DNA from: Imbricaverruca yamaguchii
Lineage: Eukaryota > Arthropoda > Thecostraca > Neoverrucidae
DNA length: 64,000 bases
Direction: 5' to 3'
Assembly: GCA_034440575.1 (NCBI GenBank)
Contig: JAOTOL010001280.1
Coordinates: 2,501 to 66,500 of the forward strand
The notes below the pieces were generated by a model. That model was given only the letters and a program-made list of their open reading frames with translations. It made no database searches and was not told the origin of the DNA. Shown in pieces: positions 36,585 through 47,845 of the stretch (position 1 is the first letter of the stretch; every line of letters starts with the position of its first letter). The position numbers were made by a program, and so were the translations under genes.

Positions 36585-36586
<2 letters not shown>
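35590..36586. other. A-poor, T-rich strand-asymmetric block
   Basis: On the plus strand A is very scarce while T and G dominate, so the minus strand is rich in A and C. The asymmetry makes long hydrophobic plus-strand frames (for example 35699-36340, 213 codons) and polar minus-strand frames rich in Pro, Arg, Thr and Gln. The A/C-rich minus strand resembles the sense strand of a decayed retroelement gag/ORF1, but no motif confirms this. Confidence 0.45.

Positions 36587-36620
<34 letters not shown>
36587..36620. repeat. T34 homopolymer
   Basis: Thirty-four consecutive T directly after the T-rich block. It could be the poly(A) tail of a minus-strand retrocopy lying above 36620, but no retrocopy was recognised. 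Confidence 0.95.
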
Positions 36621-36624
<4 letters not shown>

Positions 36625-37874
36625 CAATTGTTTAAATATGGGATATATGCTATTTGATTAGGAACTTGTTCATGGTTTAAAAATATATGGAATATTCCAT
36701 GTATATGCGTCTGTTTTTGTGCAACTGCGACCACTAAGATGGTGACGATCGGTTCCGAATTGATTTGCGGCTAATGCAAAACCTGCGTGCAAAAGACAAA
36801 ATGAAGCCGATTGAGATCCTGTATTTGAGGAAGTCTATCTTGCTTTATCTTGCTTTGTCTTGCTTTATTCCACTTTGTGTGACTATATTGCACACTGTAA
36901 TGTATTATATCGATTAGTGACACATTCAGCCTCACAGTGACAGTCATATTAGTAATAACAATATCTGTATTTGATGAGAGCAAGCTTTGCATTATCGAAC
37001 CAAATCCGGACACGACTTGCACCATTTTATATGGCTATGTTATGGATAAACATACATATATGTGAAAAACATTTGGGATTTCCTGATCTAGCACCCAATT
37101 TCCCAATTTAATGGCATGTATATATTATTTTGACACGCTTTTTTCATGCCTTATTGCACTTGTTTGAATAGAGCCCTTCATACAGGATTCGCGTCCAGAT
37201 GCTGTGTGTAGCGGCAAGTTCTCGCTGCCCCCTCCCCTCCGTCGTGACAGACTTGCCTCAGTGCGCGTACATCAGCACTGCCTTCTCGCAGCACAAGTGT
37301 GCACTTTGAATGACAAAGCAAGGTCGTCCAGTAGGTCCACATCACTACACCAATCATGACATACTTTCTGATAATATGCTACAAGTAAAACTACTTGTAT
37401 GAATGAACACCTACAATAACGTCCAGGTAACCAGGAAACATTTGTAAATTTGCTCGCTTTAAAAGATGGCAAATATGTCCAGTGCGCGTTATGAGCGTAG
37501 TTACTATATACTTTCCGGATTGGTTGGGCCTAATATGCTTATAAGGTAATGACCTTAATACACATGCAATACTAATGTATCACTAATTTGCATTCATTTA
37601 CTTACTCTTGCGCAAAACGTTCAGATATTATGGTTCCTTTGTTCTGATATGCCGCTTGTTTCAAGTCACATCAATATGACTTCGTGTAAATATTTGGGGA
37701 AATTAGCCTAGAAAATTTCTCAGATAGGTGATCTTATTCGCCAACTTGAGGTTCGATGCGCATTGTGAAGAGGACCATTACAACACAACACACCGTCATG
37801 TACTACCTTGTTGGACCGAACAGTTCAGCTGATGTTTGCATCGCCACAAGCGCCACGAGCTCCCCAGGTGAGCC
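36621..37874. other. Unannotated sequence
   Basis: AT-leaning sequence with a short CTTGCTTTATCTTGCTTTGT repeat near 36839 and no recognised gene. Confidence 0.4.
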
Positions 37875-40432
37875 GACAGGTGACGCACACGGACGGGTGA
37901 CGTATACGGATAGGTGACGTATACGGACGGGTGACGTATACGGATAGGTGACGCACACGGACGGGTGACGTATACGGATAGGTGACGCACACGGACGGGT
38001 GACGTATACGGATAGGTGACGTATACGGACGGGTGACGTATACGGATAGGTGACGTATACGGACGGGTGACGTATACGGATAGGTGACGTATACGGACGG
38101 GTGACGTATACACAATACGTTACACGGTGACATACGACTTCACGGATAGGTGACGTATACGGACGGGTGACGTATACGGATAGGTGACGTATACGGACGG
38201 GTGACGTATACGGATAGGTGACGTATACGGACGGGTGACGTATACGGATAGGTGACGTATACGGACGGGTGACGTATACGGATAGGTGACGTATACGGAC
38301 GGGTGACGTATACGGATAGGTGACGTATACGGACGGGTGACGTATACGGATAGGTGACGTATACGGGTGACGTACATACGGATAGGTGACGTATACGGAC
38401 GGGTGACGTATACGGATAGGTGACGTATACGGACGGGTGACGTATACGGATAGGTGACGTATACGGACGGGTGACGTATACGGATAGTGATAGGTGACGT
38501 ATACGAGGTGACGTATACGGACGGGTGACGTATACGGATAGGTGACGTATACGGACGGGTGACATAGGTGACGTATACGGACGGGTGACGTATACGGATA
38601 GGTGACGTATACGGACGGGTGACGTATACGGATAGGTGACGTATACGGACGGGTGACGTATACGGATAGGTGACGTATACGGACGGGTGACGTATACGGA
38701 TAGGTGACGTATACGGACGGGTGACGTATACGGATAGGTGACGTATACGGACGGGTGACGTATACGGATAGGTGACGTATACGGACGGGTGACGTATACG
38801 GATAGGTGACGTATACGGACGGGTGACGTATACGGATAGGTGACGTATACGGACGGGTGACGTATACGGATAGGTGACGTATACGGACGGGTGACGTATA
38901 CGGATAGGTGACGTATACGGACGGGTGACGTATACGGATAGGTGACGTATACGGACGGGTGACGTATACGGATAGGTGACGTATACGGACGGGTGACGTA
39001 TACGGATAGGTGACGTATACGGACGGGTGACGTATACGGATAGGTGACGTATACGGACGGGTGACGTATACGGATAGGTGACGTATACGGACGGGTGACG
39101 TATACGGATAGGTGACGTATACGGACGGGTGACGTATACGGATAGGTGACGTATACGGACGGGTGACGTATACGGATAGGTGACGTATACGGACGGGTGA
39201 CGTATACGGATAGGTGACGTATACGGACGGGTGACGTATACGGATAGGTGACGTATACGGACGGGTGACGTATACGGACGGGTGACGTATACGGACGGGT
39301 GACGTATACGGACGGGTGACGTATACGGACGGGTGACGTATACGGATAGGTGACGTATACGGACGGGTGACGTATACGGATAGGTGACGTATACGGATAG
39401 GTGACTTATACGGACGGGTGACGTATACGGACGGGTGACGTATACGGATAGGTGACGTATACGGACGGGTGACGTATACGGATAGGTGACGTATACGGAC
39501 GGGTGACGTATACGGACGGGTGACGTATACGGATAGGTGACTTATACGGACGGGTGACGTATACGGATAGGTGACGTATACGGATAGGTGACGTATACGG
39601 ACGGGTGACGTATACGGATAGGTGACGTATACGGACGGGTGACGTATACGGATAGGTGACGTATACGGACGGGTGACGTATACGGATAGGTGACGTATAC
39701 GGACGGGTGACGTATACGGACGGGTGACGTATACGGACGGGTGACGTATACGGACGGGTGACGTATACGGACGGGTGACGTATACGGACGGGTGACGTAT
39801 ACGGATAGGTGACGTATAACGGATAGGTGACGTATACGGATAGGTGACGTATACGGACGGGTGACGTATACGGATACGGGTGACGTATACGGATGGGTGA
39901 CGTATACGGACGGGTGACGTATACGGATAGGTGACGTATACGGACGGGTGACGTATACGGATAGGTGACGTATACGGACGGGTGACGTATACGAGCGATT
40001 GGCGTGTACGGGCGGGCGGGTGACGTATACGGACGGGTGATGTATACGAGCGATTGGCGTGTACGGGCGGGCGGGTGACGTATACGGACGGGTGATGTAT
40101 ACGGACGGGTGATGTATACGGACGGGTGATGTATACGGACGGGTGATGTATACGGACGGGTGATGTATACGGACGGGTGATGTATACGGACGGGTGATGT
40201 ATACGGACGGGTGATGTATACGGACGGGTGACGTATACGGACGGGTGATGTATACGGACGGGTGACGTATACGGACGGGTGATGTATACGGACGGGTGAT
40301 GTATACGGACGGGTGATGTATACGGACGGGTGACGTATACGGATAGGTGACGTATACGGACGGGTGACGTATACGAGCGATTGGCGTGTACGGGCGGGCG
40401 GGTGACGTATACGGACGGGTGATGTATACACA
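37875..40432. repeat. 17-bp minisatellite array, about 150 units, behind the SLC6 stop codon
   Basis: Units ACGGACGGGTGACGTAT and ACGGATAGGTGACGTAT largely alternate, giving a 34-bp higher-order repeat. Between about 40084 and 40340 most units read TGATGTAT instead of TGACGTAT. A 50-60-bp insertion (CGAGCGATTGGCGTGTACGG plus GCGGGCGGG) recurs near 39992, 40048 and 40374. The array ends about 18 bp from the SLC6 stop codon, so it is probably transcribed in the 3' UTR. The long minus-strand frame (930 codons) is repeat-derived. Confidence 0.95.
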
Positions 40433-40450
40433 CGGGCAACATATGCGGAC

Positions 40451-40816
40451 TCAAGCCTGATCGACAGCAACCGGAGCAGTGGCTTCGTGCCTCGTGTGAC
40501 TGGTGAACACATCCGGGAGGTTGTCTCGGAGCCCGCCCCACACCACCACGTCCATGCCACAGCCGACGCGCGACCCCGGCGTAAGACGCGGCCACTCGGC
40601 TCGGCGCCCACCCACCTCAGCCTCGCCAACCATTCCCGTCGTGGAGGCGGTCGTGTCTATCCGCTTGATGCTGGCCTGGTGGATGTCGGCGTCGATCTTG
40701 ACGCACTGGAAACGGCGCATTAGGAACACGATCGGGATGGGCAATGTGCCTGCCAGCATCAGCATGATGGCCAGCGCCATCACCGGACCCGGGTAGAAAC
40801 GCTTCTCCGGTATCGC
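40451..40816 (-). CDS. SLC6 transporter, terminal exon (TM12 and C-terminal tail)
   Basis: Last exon of the SLC6-family Na+-coupled transporter. The acceptor CTACAG ends at 40817; the exon begins AIPEKRFYPGPVMALAIMLM, in phase 0 after the TM11 exon, and encodes 121 residues plus stop. TM12 is the hydrophobic stretch from about residue 11 to 33, followed by FLMRRF and a cytosolic tail with DADIHQASIKRIDTTASTTG, a tail type I associate with invertebrate B0AT-like SLC6 proteins. The last ~70 residues are low in conserved features. A 17-bp minisatellite begins about 18 bp beyond the stop codon. No canonical poly(A) signal was found before the array, so the real 3' end is unknown. Confidence 0.92.
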   Translation of the reverse strand, partial: AIPEKRFYPGPVMALAIMLMLAGTLPIPIVFLMRRFQCVKIDADIHQASIKRIDTTASTTGMVGEAEVGGRRAEWPRLTPGSRVGCGMDVVVWGGLRDNLPDVFTSHTRHEATAPVAVDQA

Positions 40817-41489
40817 CTGTAGGGCAGGGCAGGTCATGTCGGGTCAGACAAGGTTCATCATGAGTACCGAGCAGAGCCAATTACACAGATCGCGCTGAAT
40901 TATTGCCTGCTCGGAAATTATGTGCCGACATAGAGACAATCACGTTAAGTCCCATTTACAGTGGCACATTTGAGCTTACAAAATGACTGCCGAGAAGTTG
41001 TTCACTTTGAGTTGATGTAAACTAGCATCCCGCAAAGCAATTTTCTCCATAAATATATACATATTCCTATTGAATAATTTTGCGTGCGGTATGTATGCCC
41101 AGATTGGATGTGTGGGCATGACAATGCACGTGGTATTTGCGGTCAGTGCTAAATTTAAGACGACAAAATGTTGGTACTGACTGACGCGGTTAAAAGATGG
41201 CCGCCGCGGGAGAAATAGCTTTGCTTCAAATTCGGCTTCTCAGGTAACTTATGTTTTCTGAGCGGTAGAATGACCTTTCACCTGACTGGTCGGCGTCCTC
41301 AAGGTCCGGGAGTTGAGCGCCAGTCAGAACAAATGTCAGTTTTTGTCCTTTGTTGGTTTATATTGATAGCGTGATACCTACCTGAATTGTCGCTATGTAG
41401 ATGCTGAAGTCGGCTGCAATAGGTCTGGATAAGTTATATTTAGTCAAAGTTGGGTCCCGCCAGCTCTTTGCTGACTGGATGGGACCTAC
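40817..41489 (-). other. SLC6 intron between TM11 and TM12 exons
   Basis: Donor GTAGGT at 41489, acceptor CTACAG ending at 40817. No repeats or genes recognised inside. Confidence 0.85.
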
Positions 41490-41652
41490 CTCGATGGCGT
41501 TCCAGATGGTGTACTGGGGCGGATTCCTGATCTGGGAGACAACGCTGCCGATGAAGATAACGACGATGAGCACGGGCGCCACAAAGCGCCAGCAAAGCTG
41601 CCAGTACATGCCGGGTCGGCTGCCCGTCATGTACTCAATGTCGTCGGTAAAC
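41490..41652 (-). CDS. SLC6 transporter, exon with TM11
   Basis: Begins with one base completing the Lys codon of the previous exon, then FTDDIEYMTGSRPGMYWQLC. The FxxDIxxMxG...YWxxCWRFVxPxL block is the hallmark of the loop before SLC6 TM11. The helix WRFVAPVLIVVIFIGSVV is followed by a short extracellular stretch ending IWNAIE. Acceptor ACACAG at 41653-41658; donor GAG|GTAGGT, phase 0. A degenerate ~35-bp tandem repeat starts directly at the acceptor. Confidence 0.94.
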
Positions 41653-41800
41653 CTGTGTCACGTGGCTGAGGTCAGAAGACGCGTGGCCGGGGGTTAGGGG
41701 ATACGTGGCTCGAGTCAGAAGATACGTGGCCGGGGTTTAAAAGATCCGCTGTCGGGGTCAGACGGTACGTAACCGGGGATCCGACAACACGTTACTGGAC
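41653..41800. repeat. Degenerate ~35-bp tandem repeat abutting the TM11 exon
   Basis: Diverged units of ACGTGGCTSRRGTCAGAAGA and CGTGGCCGGGGTT. The first unit overlaps the splice-acceptor region of the exon at 41490-41652. Confidence 0.7.
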
Positions 41801-42904
41801 CAGACGAAATGTAATGTAATCAAGCTAATGACAGGTGACCTGAGTAGGACGGGTGACACGTGTCCAGGTCCAGGTGAACAACACTTAGATCACGGCCATG
41901 CAGCCGGGCACAGTACTGCTGCAGTGGGTATACTTAGCATTACGTTGCTGTTGTGTACTGCAATGTGCTGTATTTGGCTAAAATCGTCCAATTTAATGGG
42001 GTTTTTTTCGGGACACCCATCACTTAGATTGATGATATATAGAAGGGCTCATCCGAATAGGTTTATGGGAAATGACGCACACGCAATTAAATGTGCAATT
42101 TATAGCACTGTGGAACATTAATAACAGACAAATAATACGTTAATTATCTACTAATGCTTTCAACTGGTTTGAGGTCGGAAGGGAGACAGCCGATGGACAG
42201 GTTTTTAACCTTCGCCGGGCCGAGGGGACTCTCGAAAGCCCCCTGAGTGTTTTCTACAATAGCGGTCGAACGGGTGGACGCTGAGATACCAATTTTTAAC
42301 TAGCTGATAATGCGTCTGTTTTGCATATCTTGTAAATTTCGGATCCAGGTCGTCAAAGAGCACTGACCTGGAACAGGTCAAAAGGAGTGTGCTCCAAAAT
42401 ATTCAAACCACTGCCAATCAAAGTAATGCCAATCAAAGTAAAGTAAGGTTGTTGAATTGAGGTCCGGTCAATGTTCACTTTTTACCGTGATCAGTGGGGA
42501 AAATTATATTTGGTAGCAATTTGTTAAACAGTAAATGACATAGAGCATGAAATAGGCATTCTGGTTAAATTTATGTGTCAAAGGTAAATTACATACGGTC
42601 AAGTCGCTTATAATTTGTATTCTGCGCAATGCCATCTTATGCATAATGCTGTTGTTCATGGCAAAGTGATAGCTAAATTCGGTTTCAGCGCTGCCTAAGC
42701 TGAGTGATGTGACGTTGGATGATAATCGAATGGCCTGAGACGACCTGACCTCGTGCAAGCTGACCTTATTTGACTTTCCTTCGGGATGACCTCACAAGCA
42801 GTGCACACTTAGGTGAAGGCTGAATATATTAGTAAATCAATCTGTGCATCGTCCCGGCGTGACCTGAAGTCAGGTCACGAGGTCAGACGTTGGACAGTCT
42901 ACAA
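41801..42904 (-). other. SLC6 intron sequence rich in AGGTCA words
   Basis: Non-coding part of the large intron between the TM9-TM10 and TM11 exons. From about 42365 to 42890 there are at least eight TGACCT/AGGTCA words, including GTGACCTGAAGTCAGGTCAC near 42859, as in the MITE upstream of UBIAD1. Confidence 0.5.
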
Positions 42905-45180
42905 AATATATTCTTGCTTTTATTTATATCACAATACATGCCCTCCACGTGCAATGGCTACTATGGACAGTCTGGGCATAACTGACATATATTTACAAAG
43001 AAAGGATAGATTTGTGGTCAATAGTGGGAACAGATGTGGAACAAACATTCGTATACCAATATAATGCAATACCCATGTCACTATCTGCATTACACAAACC
43101 GTGCTTGCAACACGAGCTATAAACGAGTAGTTAATATAAGCGATAGGAAAGTGATGGCCTAAAGGTGAGTTCATAGTGTGCACACATCTATTGTGTAAGT
43201 TATTTTGTGACTAGTGTTTTTCGTGGATATATGCTAGTGCATTTGTCTTGAAGTTAGACAGTCTCGATATTTTTGCTTCAGTATGAAATGTGTTATAGTG
43301 GAAAACAGACGAGTAGAGAAATCTCCTGCAACCACCCTCTCTGTGTATGGCTGACAGGTGCAGGTAGTCATCTGCAAGTGTGTGACGGTTTCGCAGGGTT
43401 GAGTTTGCAGTGATTTGACCGGCAATGTGCGTTGGCTCACCCGTCAGAATGATCTTGTGGAGCAAAGTAAGGCTGTGAATTAGATGCAGATCAGCAGCGG
43501 TGAGAAGACCCAACTCATTATGGGGATCAGAAATATGATCAAATTTCCGTAGACCTGACACGACCCTAATGGCGAAGGTAACGATTTTTTTTTAAAGTAT
43601 GTGGATGTTTGCTGCCGACCCGTTCCCGTAAACAGATATGCAGTATCGGATATTTGATGTAACTAGGCTATTGACTATAGTGAAGAGGGTACTGGTCCGC
43701 ATATGGTAACGCAGATGGCTCAGGGCCAGAAGGAATCCAATGCACTTGTGGACCACAACAGCCACATGGGAATCCCACGACATGTGGTGATCAAATGTCA
43801 CCCCAAGTTTCTAACACGACTGGGTCTTATCTATCACGACGTCCCTAAAGCACACTCGTATCGGGGTAATATTACGAAGATTTTGTCGCAATCCAAACGT
43901 AAGAAGCTGAGTTTTGGTCCGGTTCACCCTCAAACCATTATCCAGGACGTAGTAGAGTTGGTTCAGACATGTTTCCATCTGACATCAGATTTGGGAGATC
44001 AGATTTGCGACCAGAGATGAAGACCTGGGTGTCGTCTGCGAACTAAGTGACGTGTGTTACCGGGACGTGCAAACTGAGGTCGTTCGAAAAGATGCAATAG
44101 AAGAGTGAACCTAATGATGAGCCTTGAAAGACACCTATGCTGTTTTGGAGATAGGAGGAGAGATGCCTATTTTCGCGTTGATCTGAGATGCTAACAGCCT
44201 GCGTGTAACCTCCCAGATATGCCATAAACCAGTCGATATCGATTCCGTGGAGTTCCATTTTAGTGAGCCGTTTGGTATAGTCTAATACGTCGAAGCATTT
44301 ACTGAGGTCCAGAATGCAAAGCAGAGCGACATCCGAACGGTCCATTGCTACTATTATTTTGTCCGTGACCGAGATAATAGTGGTTTCCGTAGAGTAGCGT
44401 GGTATGAAGCCGTGCTGAGTTTGGGCCAGTAGGTGGTTTGAGTTCAGGTAGTGATAAAGTTGTTTCTGCACTACCCTCTCAGTGATCTTGGCGATAGCCG
44501 GAACCAATTAGATGGGCCTGGAATTAGAGGGATCCAGAAAATCTACTGATTTGTAAATAGGAGACACTATTCACTGTTTCCAAGTGAAGGGGATATCAGC
44601 TGTAGTCAGGCATGCGTTTATAATGTCGAGCAGCACTTCACCGATAAAAAGGACAGAAATTTGATAACCTTAATGCAGATCCCGTCGGGTCCGCAAGCAT
44701 CTGTGCTTCTCATGTCCATGACGATTTTGGTTAGCTGTTCAAGAAATATGGATGATACTTCATAGGAGCTGGTAGAAATGCGCGATAGCCGGCAACTGGA
44801 AGGTGTGTGTTCAGGCATGTTTGCCTGGCGTTTGACCTCTGATATTTTTGGCCCGACACTGATAAAATATCGATTTAGCTATTCAGGTAGGACCTGAGGT
44901 TGGAGTCTGTGAGATTCATTTTTTGTGCCAATAATGGGCTTGATGGCACACCACGCAGGTGGTGGGCCTTTCTGAGCTGTCTTTCCGCTAATTTCTTCCC
45001 TACAGTCAGCTCTAATAGCTGATCGAACTTGTCGGTTAAGTACTTGGTATGTGTTTCCATCTTTCAAGTGCAAGGCTTTATTTCGCCGATATATGGGCTG
45101 TCTTAGCATCACATCAGTTCGGCTTGGAATACAACTGTATTCTTCAAATGTGATGCTCCGGACATATTCAAGCTTGAACT
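42905..45180 (-). mobile_element. Decayed non-LTR retrotransposon (LINE), 5'-truncated
   Basis: Reverse-transcriptase remnants run in order on the minus strand. 45112-44880 encodes the linker before RT (LKDGNTYQVLNRQVRSAIRA). 44818-44618 has DACGPDGICIKVIK. 44507-44043 has PAIAKITERVVQKQLYHYLN, QHGFIP, LDLSKCFDVLDY and GVFQGSSLGSLFY. FADD, the catalytic Asp pair, lies at about 44030-44041 directly after an in-frame TAG. 43801-43592 has HHMSWDSHV and RYCISVYGNG, and 43561-43211 has FDHISD and HKIILTGEP. Stops and frameshifts separate these pieces, and the endonuclease is absent. The style is that of the CR1/Jockey group. It sits in an SLC6 intron in the gene's own orientation; a TTTATTT near 42923 may be its 3' signal. 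Confidence 0.88.
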
Positions 45181-45528
45181 GACTTCACCTGACCATATGG
45201 CGTAGCCTGACTTGAAATTGTAATTCATCTGCATTCATCCTGGAAAGACATTTCATGTGGAAAGAACATAGGTACTGCCATTTCATATAATGTATAGGAA
45301 CTTTGGTCAGGGTCTATATATTCACCTAATATGACCTATGGTGACTTTATGATCGGTTAAAATACAAATATAAGATGTGCTTCGGGATCTTCATGACCAG
45401 AGCTTTCAAACGATGCTTTGTTTTTCATCCTAACTTACGTTGATCAGAAATTAGCGTGTGGGCCTTTGAAGAGCACTCCCCCGGCCCGGTTTAGGTGGGT
45501 TTGCTGGCCCGTCCGGCGATGGTTGACG
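45181..45528 (-). other. SLC6 intron sequence
   Basis: No feature recognised between the LINE and the 32-bp array. Confidence 0.4.
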
Positions 45529-46044
45529 CATACCTAGACATACACCATTGAGGGAAAGCCAATAGCTAGATGTACACCACTGAGGGAGAGCCAGTATCTA
45601 GACTTACACCACTGAGGAAGAACCAATACCTAGACATAACCCACTGAGGAAGAGCCAATACCTAAATATCACCCACTGAGGAAGAGCCAATACATAGATG
45701 TGCCCCACCGAGGAAGAGCCAATACATAGATATATCCCACTGAGGAAGAGCCAATACCTAGACATACCCCACTGAGGGACAGCCAATACCTAGACATACC
45801 CCACTGAGGAAGAGACAATACCTAGACATACCCCACTGAGGGAGAGCCAATACCTAGACATACCCCACTGAGGAAGAGTCAATACCTAGACATACCTCAC
45901 TGAGGAAGAGTCAGTACATAGATATATCCCACTGAGGAAGAGTCAATATTTAGACATACCTCACTGAGGAAGAGCCAGTACATAGATATATCCCACTGAG
46001 GAAGAGCCAATACCTAGATATACCGCACTGAGGAAGAGCCAACT
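45529..46044. repeat. 32-bp minisatellite, about 16 units, SLC6 intron
   Basis: Unit TACCTAGACATACCCCACTG plus AGGAAGAGCCAA. It ends about 110 bp from the TM9-TM10 exon. Confidence 0.93.
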
Positions 46045-46156
46045 GTTGAGCCACTGCAGACTGTTGCGAATAGTATTCCAGTGATTTCCCCAATGGACCT
46101 TGTGCAGTACCAACAGCAAAACAGAAGTGGCTCACTACACCCGTGCCGGTACTTAC

Positions 46157-46316
46157 TTTTTATGTCCATAGACGTACATGACGATTATAAGCTCGAAGAA
46201 GCCGACAACGACGAGTCCGACGGTGCCAGCGAACGCGTCGAACGTCTTCAGCCAGTACTCCCCGGCTCCGGTGGTGAAGAGCAGGCCGATCAAGAAGGAG
46301 ACGGTGCAGACAATGG
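46157..46316 (-). CDS. SLC6 transporter, exon with TM9-TM10
   Basis: The exon completes a split Gly/Ala codon: LTG from the previous exon joins AIVCTVSFLIGLLFTTGAGE. TM9 is CTVSFLIGLLFTT; GAGEYWLKTFDAFAGT is the conserved extracellular turn (G.YWL..FD.yag), and TM10 is VGLVVVGFFELIIVMYVYG. The acceptor CTTCAG ends at 46317, and the donor is AAAAA|GTAAGT with phase 2, matching the next exon's first base. The frame has no ATG near its start, so it is easily overlooked. Confidence 0.93.
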
Positions 46317-47217
46317 CTGAAGCGCACCAACAAGAGACAGCTGAGGCGAGTGGCGACCAACACAGTGTCGGAGTTCAGGTACTGGAAGTACTGATGGATC
46401 AGCTACCGCATGTGCAGACAATAGGCGAAGCTCCAATAGGTCCACGAGTCCAATCAGCTGGCAACGGCAAGTCTTGTTGCCTGTGAACAATTGAGCATTT
46501 GCACTGGCATGACAAGATTGCGACTTGCGAGAAAACTGTGAGTGTTTGTGTTGACCTTGACGGATGACCTTGGTCGTGCTTGACGACACACATGTTTTAT
46601 TTTCAGATTTAATTAACACGAACAGATATAAGCATTTGATTACAACGTAAAGGATATAATATGCATAAATACTCGATGTTGCGGTTGAAAGGCCAACACT
46701 ACCCAGATATCATTCAATGCGCCAGGAAACTACTGGGAGACTGTGAGTCATCAGGAAAATTTTGTGCCCATTGGGGAACTCTGCCAGGCAGGGGACCTGT
46801 CACTCTTTCCAAGGCATATCCGACCGTCTCACCTCTCTGCACCACGTCCACCACTCAACAAGGAGGAGTGGCCAGTAAGGTAAGTGAGCAGCAAAACTAG
46901 TGAAAGTAAAGGAGCACAGCAGTTGGCATTGACGCACCACCAGGGTTGGAGCAATAGTCTGTTCTTGAATTTTTACATTCAGAACATTAACTGCTCCAGA
47001 AAATTGTCCTCTCACATTTATTATTTGGAGGTTGAACGATGTTGCTTGACAATTAACCGCTATGTGGTAATGTATTCAAGATTCACTGGATAGTGCGAAC
47101 TGAAATTATGATGTCCAGCGTTCGAGGAAAAGTATCACTTCACTTTCGATCGTCCCAAACCTTTTCTTTCTAAATACACGATTCCAAAGCACATCTCCAA
47201 CCCTGCACACCACCCAC
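46317..47217 (-). other. SLC6 intron
   Basis: Donor GTGGGT at 47217. No repeats or genes recognised inside. Confidence 0.6.
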
Positions 47218-47413
47218 CGGTGAGCACTTCCTTCCTGATGCGGATGTTCATGTCGAAGAGGTTAGTGATGACGCCCTCCATGGTGCCGAACTGGGAGCCC
47301 AGTCCTAGCGCGAGCAGCATCATGAAGAAGGCTACTGACCAGAAGTTGGACCCGGGCAGCTCCACGATTGCCTGAGTGAACACCACGAACGCCAGACCCG
47401 TGCCTTCGGCTGC
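47218..47413 (-). CDS. SLC6 transporter, exon with TM8
   Basis: Begins AAEGTGLAFVVFTQAIVELP, the strongly conserved GTGLAFVvFteA motif in which SLC6 transporters continue from EL4 into TM8. It then runs through FWSVAFFMMLLALGLGSQFG and TMEGVITNLFD, where LGLGSQFGTMEG is the Na+-site segment of TM8. It ends IRKEVLTG with a one-base overhang. The acceptor TGCGCAG is the innermost of five tandem copies in a 55-bp array; using any other copy would insert multiples of 55 nt, and the three-unit case (165 nt) meets a TAA. Confidence 0.95.
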
Positions 47414-47640
47414 CTGCGCACAGGTGAGGTCGACACAGGTCAAAGTTAACACTGGAGCATTCGGCTGCCTGCGCACAGGTGAGGTCGACACAGGTCAAAG
47501 TTAACACTGGAGCATTGGACTGCCTGCGCACAGGTGAGGTCGACACAGGTCAAAGTTAACACTGGAGCATTCGGCTGCCTGCGGACAGGTGAGGTCGACA
47601 CAGGTCAAAGTTAACACTGGAGCATTCGACTGCCTGCGCA
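47405..47640. repeat. 55-bp tandem array containing the TM8-exon splice acceptor
   Basis: Exact period of 55 (units begin at 47410, 47465, 47520, 47575 and 47630). On the minus strand each unit reads ...CCTGTGCGCAG|GCAGCCGAA, duplicating the acceptor and first nine exon bases, then TGCTCCAGTGTTAACTTTGA and CCTGTGTCGACCTCA. Confidence 0.95.
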
Positions 47641-47845
47641 CAGGTGAGGTAACAACAGATGAGGTTGCCACAGGTGAGGTAACCGCAAGTGAGGTAGCCA
47701 TATGTAAGTTAGCCACAAATGAGGTAACTACAAGTGAGGTAACCGCATGTCAGGTAGCCACAAGTGAAGCAGCCATATGCAAGTTAGCCGCAAGTGAGGT
47801 AACCACATGTGAGGTAGCCACAGGTGAAGTAGCCACGAGTCCCAG
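47641..47845. repeat. 15-bp minisatellite, SLC6 intron
   Basis: About 13 variable units of GTGAGGTARCCACAA, contiguous with the 55-bp array. Confidence 0.88.

Noticed and set aside
37803..40595. 930-codon minus-strand open frame with SVYVTRPYTSPIRIRHP repeats
   Set aside because: It is the 17-bp array read through; other frames are equally open, and the SLC6 terminal exon uses a different frame with a stop at 40451.
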